Origin: Chryseobacterium salipaludis
GTDB taxonomy: Bacteria > Bacteroidota > Bacteroidia > Flavobacteriales > Weeksellaceae
Length of the DNA stretch: 64,000 nucleotides
Assembly (NCBI RefSeq): GCF_022968825.1
Contig: NZ_JALHKS010000001.1
Coordinates: 186,001-250,000, forward strand
Direction of reading: 5' to 3'
Below, one piece after another: positions 45,611-53,611 of the stretch (the first letter of the stretch is position 1; the number at the start of each line of letters is the position of its first letter). Made by a program: the position numbers and the translations under genes. The notes below the pieces were generated by a model. It saw nothing but the letters and a program-made list of their open reading frames with translations, did not search any database and had not been told where the DNA came from.

Positions 45611-45763
45611 ATGAATTTGCAGATTATCCCCTTCAAAATACAACCGCTCGCGCCGGCGGTTTCCTGGTCCAAAGAAATGATGTGCGGCAAAAAGAAATGC
45701 TGTAAAAAATTTAAGAAAGGCAAACGGTGCAAGAAATGCCCGGGCCGGCTGAAGATGGAATAA
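45611..45763 (+). CDS. 50-residue Cys- and Lys-rich protein, unknown
   Basis: The protein starts MNLQIIPFKIQPLAP and continues with AVSWSKEMMCGKKKCCKKF, then KKGKRCKKCPGRLKME. It has five Cys in the pattern C-x4-C-C-x8-C-x2-C within its last 30 residues, plus about 14 Lys/Arg, so it is very basic. The Cys spacing could bind zinc or another metal, and the charge could bind nucleic acid or membrane. There is no signal peptide. The gene has an excellent promoter (45575-45606), normal codon use, and ends 4 bp from the convergent J-protein gene. I do not recognise the family. Confidence 0.78.
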   Translation: MNLQIIPFKIQPLAPAVSWSKEMMCGKKKCCKKFKKGKRCKKCPGRLKME

Positions 45764-45767
45764 TTCT

Positions 45768-46421
45768 TTAAGCAGAAGTGAAGAACTTCCAGGCAATAAT
45801 GAGCAACACAATGACCATAAAAATTCCGAGGGTCATTTGTAAAACTCTGGGCATGCCGGATGGATTGGTGTAAGACGGACGTTCCGGACGAAACATTTCT
45901 TCCACTTCGCTTTTGAACTGTTCGGTTTTATTTTCAAAAACTTCTGTGATCGTGATTCCCTGCACCACCGTTTTATTCAGCAGCGTGTTTGTTGCATGCA
46001 GCAGCAGCTGAAATTTCCCATCTTTGAATTCAGTAATCCTGATGACCCGCTCGCCATATCCTTTTTCGAGGCCAAAAGGCAGCACTTTTACGACATCTGC
46101 ATTTTGGGTCTGCCAGGTAATAATCACTTCCTCGCCTTTTTGTACCCGGATTTTATTCACTGTAAATGATTTGATCACCGGTGGCAAAGCCGGACGGTAA
46201 CTGCGTTGTTCGTGGGCTAAGTTTTCATCATAAATTCTCCGCTTATCGGTGTCATTCAGCATTTCATAGGCTTCCTGCGCTTCCCGGAACCGGTCTTCAA
46301 AAAATTCGTCCCCGGGATTTTTATCGGGATGGTATTTCAGAGAGAGTTTACGATAAGCCTTTTTTACTTCTTCAGCAGAAGCATTTTCAGGAATACCGAG
46401 AAAATAATAATAATTCTTCAT
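45768..46421 (-). CDS. Tail-anchored J-domain (DnaJ-like) protein
   Basis: 217 residues. A complete J domain occupies residues 1-66 (YYFLGIPENASAEEVKKAYR, HPDKNPGDEFFEDRF with the HPD triad). An all-beta Ig-like middle domain covers about residues 80-160 (PPVIKSFTVNKIRVQKGEEV, ITWQTQNADVVKVLPFG). A C-terminal membrane anchor follows (VLQMTLGIFMVIVLLIIAWKFF). There is no Gly/Phe region, zinc domain or client-binding C-terminus, so it is a specialised Hsp70 co-chaperone, probably recruiting DnaK to the inner membrane. No dnaK is near. Confidence 0.9.
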   Translation of the reverse strand: MKNYYYFLGIPENASAEEVKKAYRKLSLKYHPDKNPGDEFFEDRFREAQEAYEMLNDTDKRRIYDENLAHEQRSYRPALPPVIKSFTVNKIRVQKGEEVIITWQTQNADVVKVLPFGLEKGYGERVIRITEFKDGKFQLLLHATNTLLNKTVVQGITITEVFENKTEQFKSEVEEMFRPERPSYTNPSGMPRVLQMTLGIFMVIVLLIIAWKFFTSA

Positions 46422-46545
46422 TCAGGAAAAAAGGCCGGCAGCTCGGATGATTTAGGATCACCGGAATTTGATTACAAATTTGCGCATTAATCTCTTGTTA
46501 AAAAAACGAAGGTAAAAAAATTACAGTTTGCAAACCGGAGCAAGG

Positions 46546-46995
46546 TCAGATTTGTTCAGACTCGGCAATTTGCTTCAGCAGTTCCAGGCCTTTATTAAAC
46601 CCATCCATGATACGTTCATCATAAATCTGGTAGGTATGAACCACAATCCGAAGTTCGGTGAGGCGCGGTTCTATTTCTCGCAGAAAATATTTTTCTTCAA
46701 TTCCGCTCCACTCCATTACCGGCTGGCTTTTAATGTCGACCACGCCGTTCTTATAGGTTCCTAAATGCTGAAAAATTACTTCTTTCGGTTCCTGCATCTG
46801 CTCAATGGTGGAAAAAAGGCCGTTGTTTTCATCATCTAAAAAAAGAGTGGTTCCGCCCAGTTTCCAGTCGCTTTCAATTTTGGTAATCTTTCCGATGTAC
46901 TGTGTCCATTGCCGGTAGGTTTCCGGTGACCATAGCAGTTTCCAGAGTTCCTCGGCGCTCGTTGCTATTCGGATTTTAAATTCCAGTGTTTCCAT
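46546..46995 (-). CDS. SRPBCC (START-like) domain protein
   Basis: 149 residues. METLEFKIRIATSAEELWKLLWSPETYRQW is the typical start of an AHSA1/START-like domain, read here in overlapping pieces. WKLGGTTLFLDD, then HLGTYKNGVVD and EMSG-like strands, and the final long helix IMDGFNKGLELLKQIAE complete the fold. These proteins hold a hydrophobic ligand; the ligand is unknown. Two further members lie at 49076 and 49569. Confidence 0.85.
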   Translation of the reverse strand: METLEFKIRIATSAEELWKLLWSPETYRQWTQYIGKITKIESDWKLGGTTLFLDDENNGLFSTIEQMQEPKEVIFQHLGTYKNGVVDIKSQPVMEWSGIEEKYFLREIEPRLTELRIVVHTYQIYDERIMDGFNKGLELLKQIAESEQI

Positions 46996-47053
46996 GTATA
47001 AACTTTAAACCAACTTCAACAAACACGTTGCCAATGGTAGTTTTAGAATAATC

Positions 47054-47106
47054 TTAGGTTAAATTTATTGCTAACACTCTATTTAGAACTCATATTTTTA
47101 ACCTAA
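47054..47106. repeat. Inverted repeat at the 3' end of yeiH
   Basis: TTAGGTTAAA at 47054-47063 is perfectly complementary to TTTAACCTAA at 47097-47106, which contains the yeiH stop codon. The 33-nt spacer and lack of a T-run argue against a classical terminator. Confidence 0.5.
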
Positions 47107-48047
47107 AAGTAAAGAATAGCCGCAAGCGCAAGAACAGAAATAGCAACCCACAGAATCGTTCCCTGCACCACCGGCCTATGACCTACCGCTTTTAATAATG
47201 TCCAGGACAGGCCACTGCCGATCAGAAACAAGGTTAAGGTTAAGCCGGCTTTAGAAATCATTACGATATACGGGCTGATCGTCTGCACACCCGGTACGTA
47301 AGTATTCACCAAAATGGCCACCACGAAAAGTCCGATGAAATAAGGGATTTTGATTTTCGCATCCTTGCTTTTAAAGATTCCGGCACTTATTAAGGACAAA
47401 GGAATAATCCACAGTGCCCGCGCCAGTTTTACGGTGGTAGCCACCTGCAGAGCTTCATCACCATATTTCGCTGCGGCACCAACCACAGAACTCGTATCAT
47501 GAATGGCGATCGCGCACCACAGGCCGAAATCATTCTGTGACATGTGCAGAAAATGACCGGCAGCCGGAAACACAAACAGCGCGACACTATTTAATATAAA
47601 TATAACACCTAAGGCAACGCTGACCTGTTTTTCATTGGCGCGAATCACCGGCGTTAAGGCAGCGATTGCACTTCCTCCACAAATGGCCGTACCGCCGGAA
47701 ATCAGGTAGGAAATAATCTTTTCGATTTTTAAGATCTTACCCAGCAACAACCCGAAAGTTAAGGTACCAAGAATGGAAACAACGGTAAACATAAATCCCT
47801 CACTGCCAGCCTGTAGCGCTGCCGTTACATTCATGCCGAAACCGAGACCAACCACGGAGAACTGCAGCAAGAAATGAATAGACCGTTTCGCCAGTTTTTC
47901 ATACGGGTGACGAAGCACCTGCGCCACGATGATACCCATCAGTAAAGCAATCGGTGGCGAAACGTAGGGTGTGAGGCAAAACACAGCGAGCAGTATAAAC
48001 AAAAATCCGGACCAACTCAGGGTGAGATTTGATGATATCTTTTGCAT
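47103..48047 (-). CDS. YeiH/UPF0324 family putative sulfate exporter
   Basis: 314 residues with about ten membrane segments. The family signature is visible: LLQFSVVGLGFGMNVTAALQAG, YLISGGTAICGGSAIAALTPVI, and AIHDTSSVVGAAAKYGDEAL. The E. coli YeiH homologue is listed as a putative sulfate exporter, and related genes are controlled by the LysR regulator YeiE. Here the LysR gene lies directly upstream on the same strand (68-bp gap), rather than divergently. Confidence 0.9.
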   Translation of the reverse strand: MQKISSNLTLSWSGFLFILLAVFCLTPYVSPPIALLMGIIVAQVLRHPYEKLAKRSIHFLLQFSVVGLGFGMNVTAALQAGSEGFMFTVVSILGTLTFGLLLGKILKIEKIISYLISGGTAICGGSAIAALTPVIRANEKQVSVALGVIFILNSVALFVFPAAGHFLHMSQNDFGLWCAIAIHDTSSVVGAAAKYGDEALQVATTVKLARALWIIPLSLISAGIFKSKDAKIKIPYFIGLFVVAILVNTYVPGVQTISPYIVMISKAGLTLTLFLIGSGLSWTLLKAVGHRPVVQGTILWVAISVLALAAILYF

Positions 48048-48115
48048 AAAATAATTTTATACAAAGCTCCGAAATGCAGTTGCTTTTACCTAATACAAGT
48101 AGCTATCACCAATAA

Positions 48116-48997
48116 CTACAGGTTATGGGGGAGGTAGTTAAAGAACAGATTTGCGAGCGGGTTTCTGTCCGCTTTTTTACGAACGAGATAGAAATATCGT
48201 TCGATGACGAGATCTTCCACATCAACGATTTTTAACGTATTATTTTTCAGTTCCTTCACCATTGCGGCTACTGAAAGAAAGGCGAAAGCATCTGAGTACA
48301 GGAGATAGTTTTTTATACTTTCGGTGTTCTCCAAAACAATTTCCGTGTGGAAATCAGAACTTTTTAACTGATGGGAAGACAGCCCTTTGTGGATGACCTC
48401 CAGCGAGCCCGAACCTGCTTCTCTCCAAACCATTGGAAAACGCCGAACCTCTGAAAGTGTTACCGTGGGATTCACCGGATTGGAAGCACGCGTACAAAGC
48501 ACAATTTCATCCCGCAGGAAAGGCTGATACTCCAATTCCGCGCGGCGGCTGTTGCCCTCCACAATTCCGATATTGACAGAGCTATTCTGCAGCAGTTGTT
48601 CTATCTTTTGGCTGTTCCCAGTGGAAAGTTCTGCCTGTACCGAGGGATGGTCTTTTCTGAAAGCGGCCAGAAATTCAGGTATGATATATTGCCCGGCCGT
48701 AGAGCTGGCACCGATTTTCAAGACGCCGCCCTGCTGATTTTGTAAAGCGGCCATTTCAGCGTCCAGCTGACGGTAGCGTGAAAATATTTCACCTGCGTAT
48801 CTCAGCAACACCTTTCCTGCCGCCGTCAGGCGGATAGAAGAGGCACTGCGGTCAAACAACCGGACCTGATACTCTTTCTCCAGTTCGCGGATGTGCCGGG
48901 ACACGGCAGGCTGCGAAATATCCAGCTCGTCGGCAGCACGGCTGAAACTCAGGCGCTGCGCCACAGTATAAAAGACCTGTAACCGGTAATCCCGCAT
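48116..48997 (-). CDS. LysR family transcriptional regulator (CysB/YeiE-like)
   Basis: 293 residues. The N-terminal helix-turn-helix is RDYRLQVFYTVAQRLSFSRA followed by DELDISQPAVSRHIRELEKE. The effector-binding domain starts at about residue 92 (GVLKIGASSTAGQYIIPEFL), a pattern of regulators with small-anion or sulfur-related ligands. It probably controls the yeiH gene just downstream. A perfect stem-loop (49014-49033) lies 17-36 nt upstream of its start and could be an autoregulatory site. Confidence 0.93.
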   Translation of the reverse strand: MRDYRLQVFYTVAQRLSFSRAADELDISQPAVSRHIRELEKEYQVRLFDRSASSIRLTAAGKVLLRYAGEIFSRYRQLDAEMAALQNQQGGVLKIGASSTAGQYIIPEFLAAFRKDHPSVQAELSTGNSQKIEQLLQNSSVNIGIVEGNSRRAELEYQPFLRDEIVLCTRASNPVNPTVTLSEVRRFPMVWREAGSGSLEVIHKGLSSHQLKSSDFHTEIVLENTESIKNYLLYSDAFAFLSVAAMVKELKNNTLKIVDVEDLVIERYFYLVRKKADRNPLANLFFNYLPHNL

Positions 48998-49013
48998 ATC
49001 TTAACATGTGAAA

Positions 49014-49033
49014 GCTGAAACTACTGTTTCAGC
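49014..49033. promoter_or_regulatory. Perfect stem-loop upstream of the LysR gene
   Basis: GCTGAAAC-TACT-GTTTCAGC, an 8-bp perfect stem with a 4-nt spacer. No T-run follows on the minus strand, so it could be a regulator-binding palindrome or a weak terminator for the SRPBCC gene at 49076. Confidence 0.5.
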
Positions 49034-49075
49034 CCGTCGGTTCATTATTAATAAAAGTTATTCTGCTGCTGTAGC

Positions 49076-49492
49076 TTATTTAGCATTTTCAACATGCTTA
49101 TGAAAGCGGTCCAGGATCGCATACCAAGCCATCCGCTGCATTTCGCGGGAGTATTTATGTTCCGGCTCAAAGATCTGCACAATTTCTGTCATTTCCGGAT
49201 CCAGCTCATTGAAGAACACTTCCACGGTGCGCCCGTCGGTGAGTTTTGTTCGTACATATTCCTTTTCTCTGATTTCCTCGATCGTGCCGGCAAAATCATA
49301 TCCGTAACTTTTATCCCGGTATTCCATGCGATAATTAAAGTGGCCACCCACCCGGAAATCAATGGAAGCTTTGGGACAATGCCACTTGGGTGTTGCAAAA
49401 TTCCACTTCATAATATGCTTCGGATGATAGAAATAATCCCAAACTTTCTGCAACGGTTCCAATATTGTAATTTTAATAGTAATAGGTTCCAT
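49076..49492 (-). CDS. SRPBCC/AHSA1-like protein
   Basis: 138 residues from the ATG at 49492 (MEPITIKITILEPLQKVWDY). The open frame extends upstream into the neighbouring gene but lacks domain character there. HPKHIMKWNFATPKWHCPKA, VGGHFNYRMEYRD and the C-terminal helix WYAILDRFHKHVEN are typical of the AHSA1/SRPBCC fold. It is paralogous to the next gene upstream (49569), with the same ITILEPLxxxW start, and likely arose by tandem duplication. Ligand unknown. Confidence 0.85.
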   Translation of the reverse strand: MEPITIKITILEPLQKVWDYFYHPKHIMKWNFATPKWHCPKASIDFRVGGHFNYRMEYRDKSYGYDFAGTIEEIREKEYVRTKLTDGRTVEVFFNELDPEMTEIVQIFEPEHKYSREMQRMAWYAILDRFHKHVENAK

Positions 49493-49568
49493 TCTGATTG
49501 TTTTCGCTAAAAATACAGAATATTTTTTAAATAACCTATAAGCTATTGTGTTTTTACACGCGGAATGC

Positions 49569-49979
49569 TTACTTTTCCTCCAGGTATTTCTGCAGGTGAT
49601 ACAGCAATCCGTACCAGGTATCATACTCCATACTGCGCATATTTCGCGGATCCGGCTGAAACTCAGTATTGATCACGGTAGTTGACGGATCTGCCTGCCG
49701 CATGGTGGTTACCGCTTCGCGGCCATCGGTAAGGCGAAGACTTATTTTGCGCTGTGGTTCAATCTCTGTAAAAATCCCTTCAAACTCTCGCGTGTAATCG
49801 CCATTGTGTTCGATTTGATACAGGAAATGCCCGTCCACCCTGAAGTCATGCTCGGCTTTGCTGCACTCCCAATCATCGGTAGGACGAAACCATTTTTTGA
49901 TTTCCTCTGTATCAGTGTAGGCGTTCCAGGTCGTTTCGAGCGGTTTCAGTATTGTAATTTCCAGCTGAATAGTTTCCAT
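49569..49979 (-). CDS. SRPBCC/AHSA1-like protein
   Basis: 136 residues. METIQLEITILKPLETTWNA, DTEEIKKWFRPTDDWECSKA, RVDGHFLYQIEHNGD and the C-terminal WYGLLYHLQKYLEE define the AHSA1 fold. The similarity to the protein encoded at 49076, and its position 76 bp upstream on the same strand, indicate a duplication followed by divergence. Confidence 0.87.
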   Translation of the reverse strand: METIQLEITILKPLETTWNAYTDTEEIKKWFRPTDDWECSKAEHDFRVDGHFLYQIEHNGDYTREFEGIFTEIEPQRKISLRLTDGREAVTTMRQADPSTTVINTEFQPDPRNMRSMEYDTWYGLLYHLQKYLEEK

Positions 49980-50035
49980 AAGTTTTATTTAATTTAATAT
50001 AGTACAATGCTCCTTTTAACTGTGCATAACCATAC

Positions 50036-50065
50036 TAAAAACCTTGCCATTTCCGGGCAAGGTTT
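50036..50065 (-). terminator. Rho-independent terminator after tpx
   Basis: On the minus strand AAACCTTGCC, a 7-nt loop, GGCAAGGTTT then TT. It is 25 nt past the tpx stop. Confidence 0.85.
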
Positions 50066-50089
50066 ATTGTTGAGTACTTTCTGCAGTAC

Positions 50090-50587
50090 TTATTTCACTG
50101 CTTCCAGCGCTTTCTCATAATCCGGTTCCTGTGCAATTTCCGAAACTTGTTCGGAATATACTACTTTGCCATTTTCATCGGTAACAATCACCGCGCGGCT
50201 CAGCAGGCCTTTCATCGGGGAATCGGTTATAGTTACACCGTAATCTTCGCCAAAACTTCCTCGGAAATCGGAAAAGGTTTCCACATGATCCAGTCCCTCT
50301 GCAGCACAAAAACGCTTGAGCGCAAACGGCAGGTCGCGGGAAACATTAATAACTACCGTATTATCCAGGTCGCCGGCTTTTTCATTAAACTCACGAGCAG
50401 CTGCGGCACAAACACCGGTATCAATACTGGGGAAAATATTAAAAATGATTTTCTTGCCGGAAAACTCATCCAGTGTTCTGTTTTTTAAATCTGTATCTAC
50501 CAGTTCAAAAGATTTTACGCTGGTTCCGTTTTCGGGAAGTTCGCCGGTAGTGGTAACCGAATCGCCGTGTAATGTAATTTTTGCCAT
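50090..50587 (-). CDS. tpx: Thiol peroxidase (atypical 2-Cys peroxiredoxin)
   Basis: 165 residues. The peroxidatic Cys is C60 in FPSIDTGVCAAAAREF, the Tpx signature. The resolving Cys is in ALKRFCAAEGLDHVET. The start MAKITLHGDSVTTTGELP is also family-typical. It reduces hydrogen peroxide and alkyl hydroperoxides in the cytoplasm using thioredoxin. It has its own promoter (TATATTTG at 50610-50617) and terminator. Confidence 0.96.
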   Translation of the reverse strand: MAKITLHGDSVTTTGELPENGTSVKSFELVDTDLKNRTLDEFSGKKIIFNIFPSIDTGVCAAAAREFNEKAGDLDNTVVINVSRDLPFALKRFCAAEGLDHVETFSDFRGSFGEDYGVTITDSPMKGLLSRAVIVTDENGKVVYSEQVSEIAQEPDYEKALEAVK

Positions 50588-50609
50588 GATATTTTTTTTA
50601 AATGTTCTT

Positions 50610-50617
50610 CAAATATA
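50610..50617 (-). promoter_or_regulatory. Bacteroidota -7 promoter element for tpx
   Basis: TATATTTG on the minus strand, 22 nt upstream of the tpx ATG. Confidence 0.6.
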
Positions 50618-50670
50618 AGGCTTACAGCGCAGAAAAGCGAGCCAACAGCCGTTAAACAATTCTTAAAATA

Positions 50671-51150
50671 TCAGGATTTAATCTTGACTTCTCTAAGTAG
50701 TTCAGCCAGTTCCGAAGCTTTCAGAAAGCCATTGTACCGAAAAATAACCTTGAGATCGGGGGTTAAAATAAGCAAAGCCGGATAGCCGGCTTCGCCCTCC
50801 TGTTCTGCTAATTTTGCAGCCAGCTCATGGTAGCCGCTGCCCACACCGGTCGGTTTATATTCGTACAGCTCACTTCCAAAATAAATAGGCTGTTTTTCCG
50901 CTGCATCCAGTTTTGCAAAATAATAATCCTCCGTCAGCAGCTTTTTAACCTCAGGATTATTAAAAGTAGTTTTCTGCATGGCTTTGCAGTAATTGCACCA
51001 ATCCGTATGCAGAAAAAGCACCACTGGTTTGGATGCTTTCTGCGTTTGCTGCACTACGATCTCCACAGGATGCTGCTGCGCCCTGACTGCCGCGGAAAAC
51101 AGCAGCAGGAACAGCAGGTTTCGTGTTAAATGAAAACAGCGATTTTTCAT
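50671..51150 (-). CDS. Secreted thioredoxin-fold protein
   Basis: 159 residues with a signal peptide (MKNRCFHLTRNLLFLLLFSAAVRAQ, in two overlapping pieces). The active site is LHTDWCNYCKAMQKTTFNN (CxxC), the cis-Pro lies in GYPALLILTPDLK. It is a periplasmic thiol:disulfide protein of the DsbD-gamma/DUF255-like type. It starts 3 bp after the TonB receptor stop, so the two are cotranscribed. That receptor has a CxxC in its plug, a possible substrate. Confidence 0.9.
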   Translation of the reverse strand: MKNRCFHLTRNLLFLLLFSAAVRAQQHPVEIVVQQTQKASKPVVLFLHTDWCNYCKAMQKTTFNNPEVKKLLTEDYYFAKLDAAEKQPIYFGSELYEYKPTGVGSGYHELAAKLAEQEGEAGYPALLILTPDLKVIFRYNGFLKASELAELLREVKIKS

Positions 51151-51153
51151 ACT

Positions 51154-53439
51154 TTATTTAAAATGATATTTAATTCCCAGAAAACCGCGGATGCCCTGAT
51201 TGGGTGCATACACATATTCCGGGTCAAAGGTTAATTTATATGGGTTGTCCGGTGTCTGGATCACCTGGCCATCCGGACCGAAAACGACGTTGTTATCAAA
51301 GGGGTCTTCTGTTCGTGCAATGATAAACGGATTCCCTTTGTTCGGTGTCCAGTTCAAAAGATTTTTTACACCCGCATAGAATTCAAAGTTCCTCCTGCCG
51401 CCGTAGGTAAACTGGATATTCTGAATACTCCACCACGGTGAATACGGCTTCCGCGGGTCCAAATCACTCAGCAGTGGCAGGCGCATCGGGCTGTAAATAT
51501 TTCCGGTGTAATCAATCGTAAGCTGCCAGGGCTGTATTTTGTAGGATACCGCCCAGGTTCCCATAAACTTCTCCGTCAGGATCTGGTGCGTAGTTTCTCC
51601 TTCGGTGGTAATGGTATTTTTCATTAAGGTTGCGCCCAAAATAAACTTCAGGCCGTTGGCAAAGTTCAGATCGGCATTTAGGGTAAGTCCCTTGCTGATG
51701 GCGTGACCGTCGATATTATTATAAATAATCTTGTTCGGATCCGTTTCGTAATCCGGCACAATTCTGTTCGTGAAATACGTAAAGAACGCAGACGCATCCA
51801 AACCGATCATACTGCCGGAATCCAAAAAGATTTTTTTAATATAATTCAGGTTGACGTTATACGACTGCTCTGGTTTCAGATCGCTGAGGATTTCCACCTC
51901 GCGCGCACCAGTTAGCGCGGCATGTTCTTCCGTGAAAAGGTTCACCACCCGGAAACCAGTCCCGGCATTGAGGCGGAAGACATCGCTGTGATTGAGTGTC
52001 CATTTGTAGGCAACTCTCGGCGTAAAGATATTTCCCTGAATGCTGTTGTAATCATATCGGGCGCCCAGCAATAATTTATGCCTTTCTGCCAGTGTAATTT
52101 CATCCTGAATAAATACACCGGGCAGGAATGTTTTTTCCGGCTGATTTACGCCATCTGCATCAGAAGTACCGGGCGTGTTATCATCATAATACGTGTACCG
52201 CAAGGCTGTACCCGCAAGCAGGTCGTGGCGGCCGATTTTTTTATCCCAGGTTAACTGACCAAAGGCAATTTTCTGGTTGGCAATATAGGATTCGGTGCCA
52301 TAGCGACTGTCCTGATCGTGGTTTACAAAAGAAAACCCAAAGAACATTTTCTCATATACCGGCAACTGGTAATTCCCGAAAACTTCGGAGCGGCTGGTGT
52401 AAATACTTTCACCATATACCTCATCACCACCGCGGTAGGATTTTTTCCAGTTCATTTCACCGCCCCACCGGTCTTCGTACATATAACGTCCCGCTATGCT
52501 GAACAATTTGCTGTCGCGACGGTTAAAATTATACTTCTGGTAGACGGAAATGCGATGCTGCAGGGTGACGTCGGTGAAGTTGTCATTATTATTATCAATC
52601 GGATTGCTGTAATTGTAGTAGTTAATTCCCGTCAACACATCTACATTTTTGCCGAGGCTAAACTTAAATCCTAAATCGGTGTTATATTCTCCCCAGGTGG
52701 TCGAAAATAAATCGGCGCTGAATCTGGGCGCGGTCTTGGCGTTTTTGGTTATGATATTAATTAAACCACCTACTGCTTCACTTCCGTACAAAGAAGAAGC
52801 CGGCCCTTTCACAACCTCTACCTGCTCAATGAGTGAGTTCGGAATCCCGGATAATCCGTAGACCGTTCCCAGTGAGCTGACGATGGGCATACCGTCAATG
52901 AGAATTATGGTGTAAGGTCCTTCCAGGCCATTAATGTGAATATCGCCCGTGCTGCAGATATTGCAGTTCAATTGCGGCCTCACGCCGTTCACATTCTGCA
53001 AGGCATCAAATATATTAGGCGTCGGGTTTTTCTTAAAGTAAGTCTGCGAATACACTTCCACGGCTACCGGGCTTTCGGATCTGCGCACAGCTTTCATTGT
53101 ACCCGTAATCACAACATCTTCAATGTCCGTGGCTTTTTCATTTGACTTTAAATTAATATCTAAAGCCGCCTGCTCATTTTCAGCAACGGTGATGGATTTA
53201 CTGAAAGGCTGGTGACTTTCGATGCGCGCTTTTATTTTATAAGTCCCGGCGGGAATACTGTCAAAACGGTACAGACCCTCATTATCAGTAAATGTGGCAT
53301 AATCTGTTCCGTCTAAAAAAACACCCACTGCTACGTTAGGTTCACCTTCTGCAGTTAAAGTGCCGGAAATAGAAGAAGTCTGCGCCTGAAAAATTCCGGC
53401 GGTTGCCAAAGCCACTACAGAGAACACTACTCTTTTCAT
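51154..53439 (-). CDS. TonB-dependent receptor with CxxC in the plug
   Basis: 761 residues. Signal peptide MKRVVFSVVALATAGIFQAQ is followed by a CarboxypepD-like domain (SISGTLTAEGEPNVAVGVFL to about residue 100) and the plug, whose TonB-box-like lead is EDVVITGTM. In the plug, LNCNICSTGDIHINGLEGPY contains a C-x-x-C. IDGMPIVSSLGTVYGLSG and VEVVKGPASSLYGSEAVGG are standard plug motifs. The barrel ends in IKYHFK. The Cys pair in this position is shared with other Bacteroidota receptors of unknown or metal-related substrate. It lies upstream of the thioredoxin gene in a two-gene operon. Confidence 0.94.
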   Translation of the reverse strand: MKRVVFSVVALATAGIFQAQTSSISGTLTAEGEPNVAVGVFLDGTDYATFTDNEGLYRFDSIPAGTYKIKARIESHQPFSKSITVAENEQAALDINLKSNEKATDIEDVVITGTMKAVRRSESPVAVEVYSQTYFKKNPTPNIFDALQNVNGVRPQLNCNICSTGDIHINGLEGPYTIILIDGMPIVSSLGTVYGLSGIPNSLIEQVEVVKGPASSLYGSEAVGGLINIITKNAKTAPRFSADLFSTTWGEYNTDLGFKFSLGKNVDVLTGINYYNYSNPIDNNNDNFTDVTLQHRISVYQKYNFNRRDSKLFSIAGRYMYEDRWGGEMNWKKSYRGGDEVYGESIYTSRSEVFGNYQLPVYEKMFFGFSFVNHDQDSRYGTESYIANQKIAFGQLTWDKKIGRHDLLAGTALRYTYYDDNTPGTSDADGVNQPEKTFLPGVFIQDEITLAERHKLLLGARYDYNSIQGNIFTPRVAYKWTLNHSDVFRLNAGTGFRVVNLFTEEHAALTGAREVEILSDLKPEQSYNVNLNYIKKIFLDSGSMIGLDASAFFTYFTNRIVPDYETDPNKIIYNNIDGHAISKGLTLNADLNFANGLKFILGATLMKNTITTEGETTHQILTEKFMGTWAVSYKIQPWQLTIDYTGNIYSPMRLPLLSDLDPRKPYSPWWSIQNIQFTYGGRRNFEFYAGVKNLLNWTPNKGNPFIIARTEDPFDNNVVFGPDGQVIQTPDNPYKLTFDPEYVYAPNQGIRGFLGIKYHFK

Positions 53440-53461
53440 ATAAAACTATCATTTTACGTTT

Positions 53462-53496
53462 CAAATGTAAAAGTAACAAGGTTAGTATTATCTAAC
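53462..53496 (-). promoter_or_regulatory. Promoter with overlapping palindrome upstream of the TonB receptor operon
   Basis: TACATTTG (minus, 53462-53469) is the -7 element, 22 nt before the start codon. Eleven bases upstream sits GTTAG-TATTAT-CTAAC (53481-53496), an operator-like inverted repeat covering the -33 region. A repressor there would control the receptor/thioredoxin pair. Confidence 0.5.
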
Positions 53497-53555
53497 AATT
53501 ATTTTTAATTATAATATTTAAAGTATTTTATGATTATAAGTCAGAATAAAAACAA

Positions 53556-53590
53556 CAAAAAAGCAGCTCCGAACGAAACTGCTTTTTTTT
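53556..53590 (-). terminator. Rho-independent terminator after the DedA gene
   Basis: Stem AAAGCAG / CTGCTTT with a 12-nt loop and T-runs on both strands. It is 22 nt past the DedA stop. Upstream on the other side is the divergently oriented promoter region, so only the minus direction needs it. Confidence 0.75.
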
Positions 53591-53611
53591 ATATTGTTAA
53601 GGCTTACTGTG

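Noticed and set aside
49493-49624. Upstream extension of the SRPBCC gene at 49076
   Set aside because: It runs into the neighbouring gene and does not fit the fold. The ATG at 49492 gives the canonical start.
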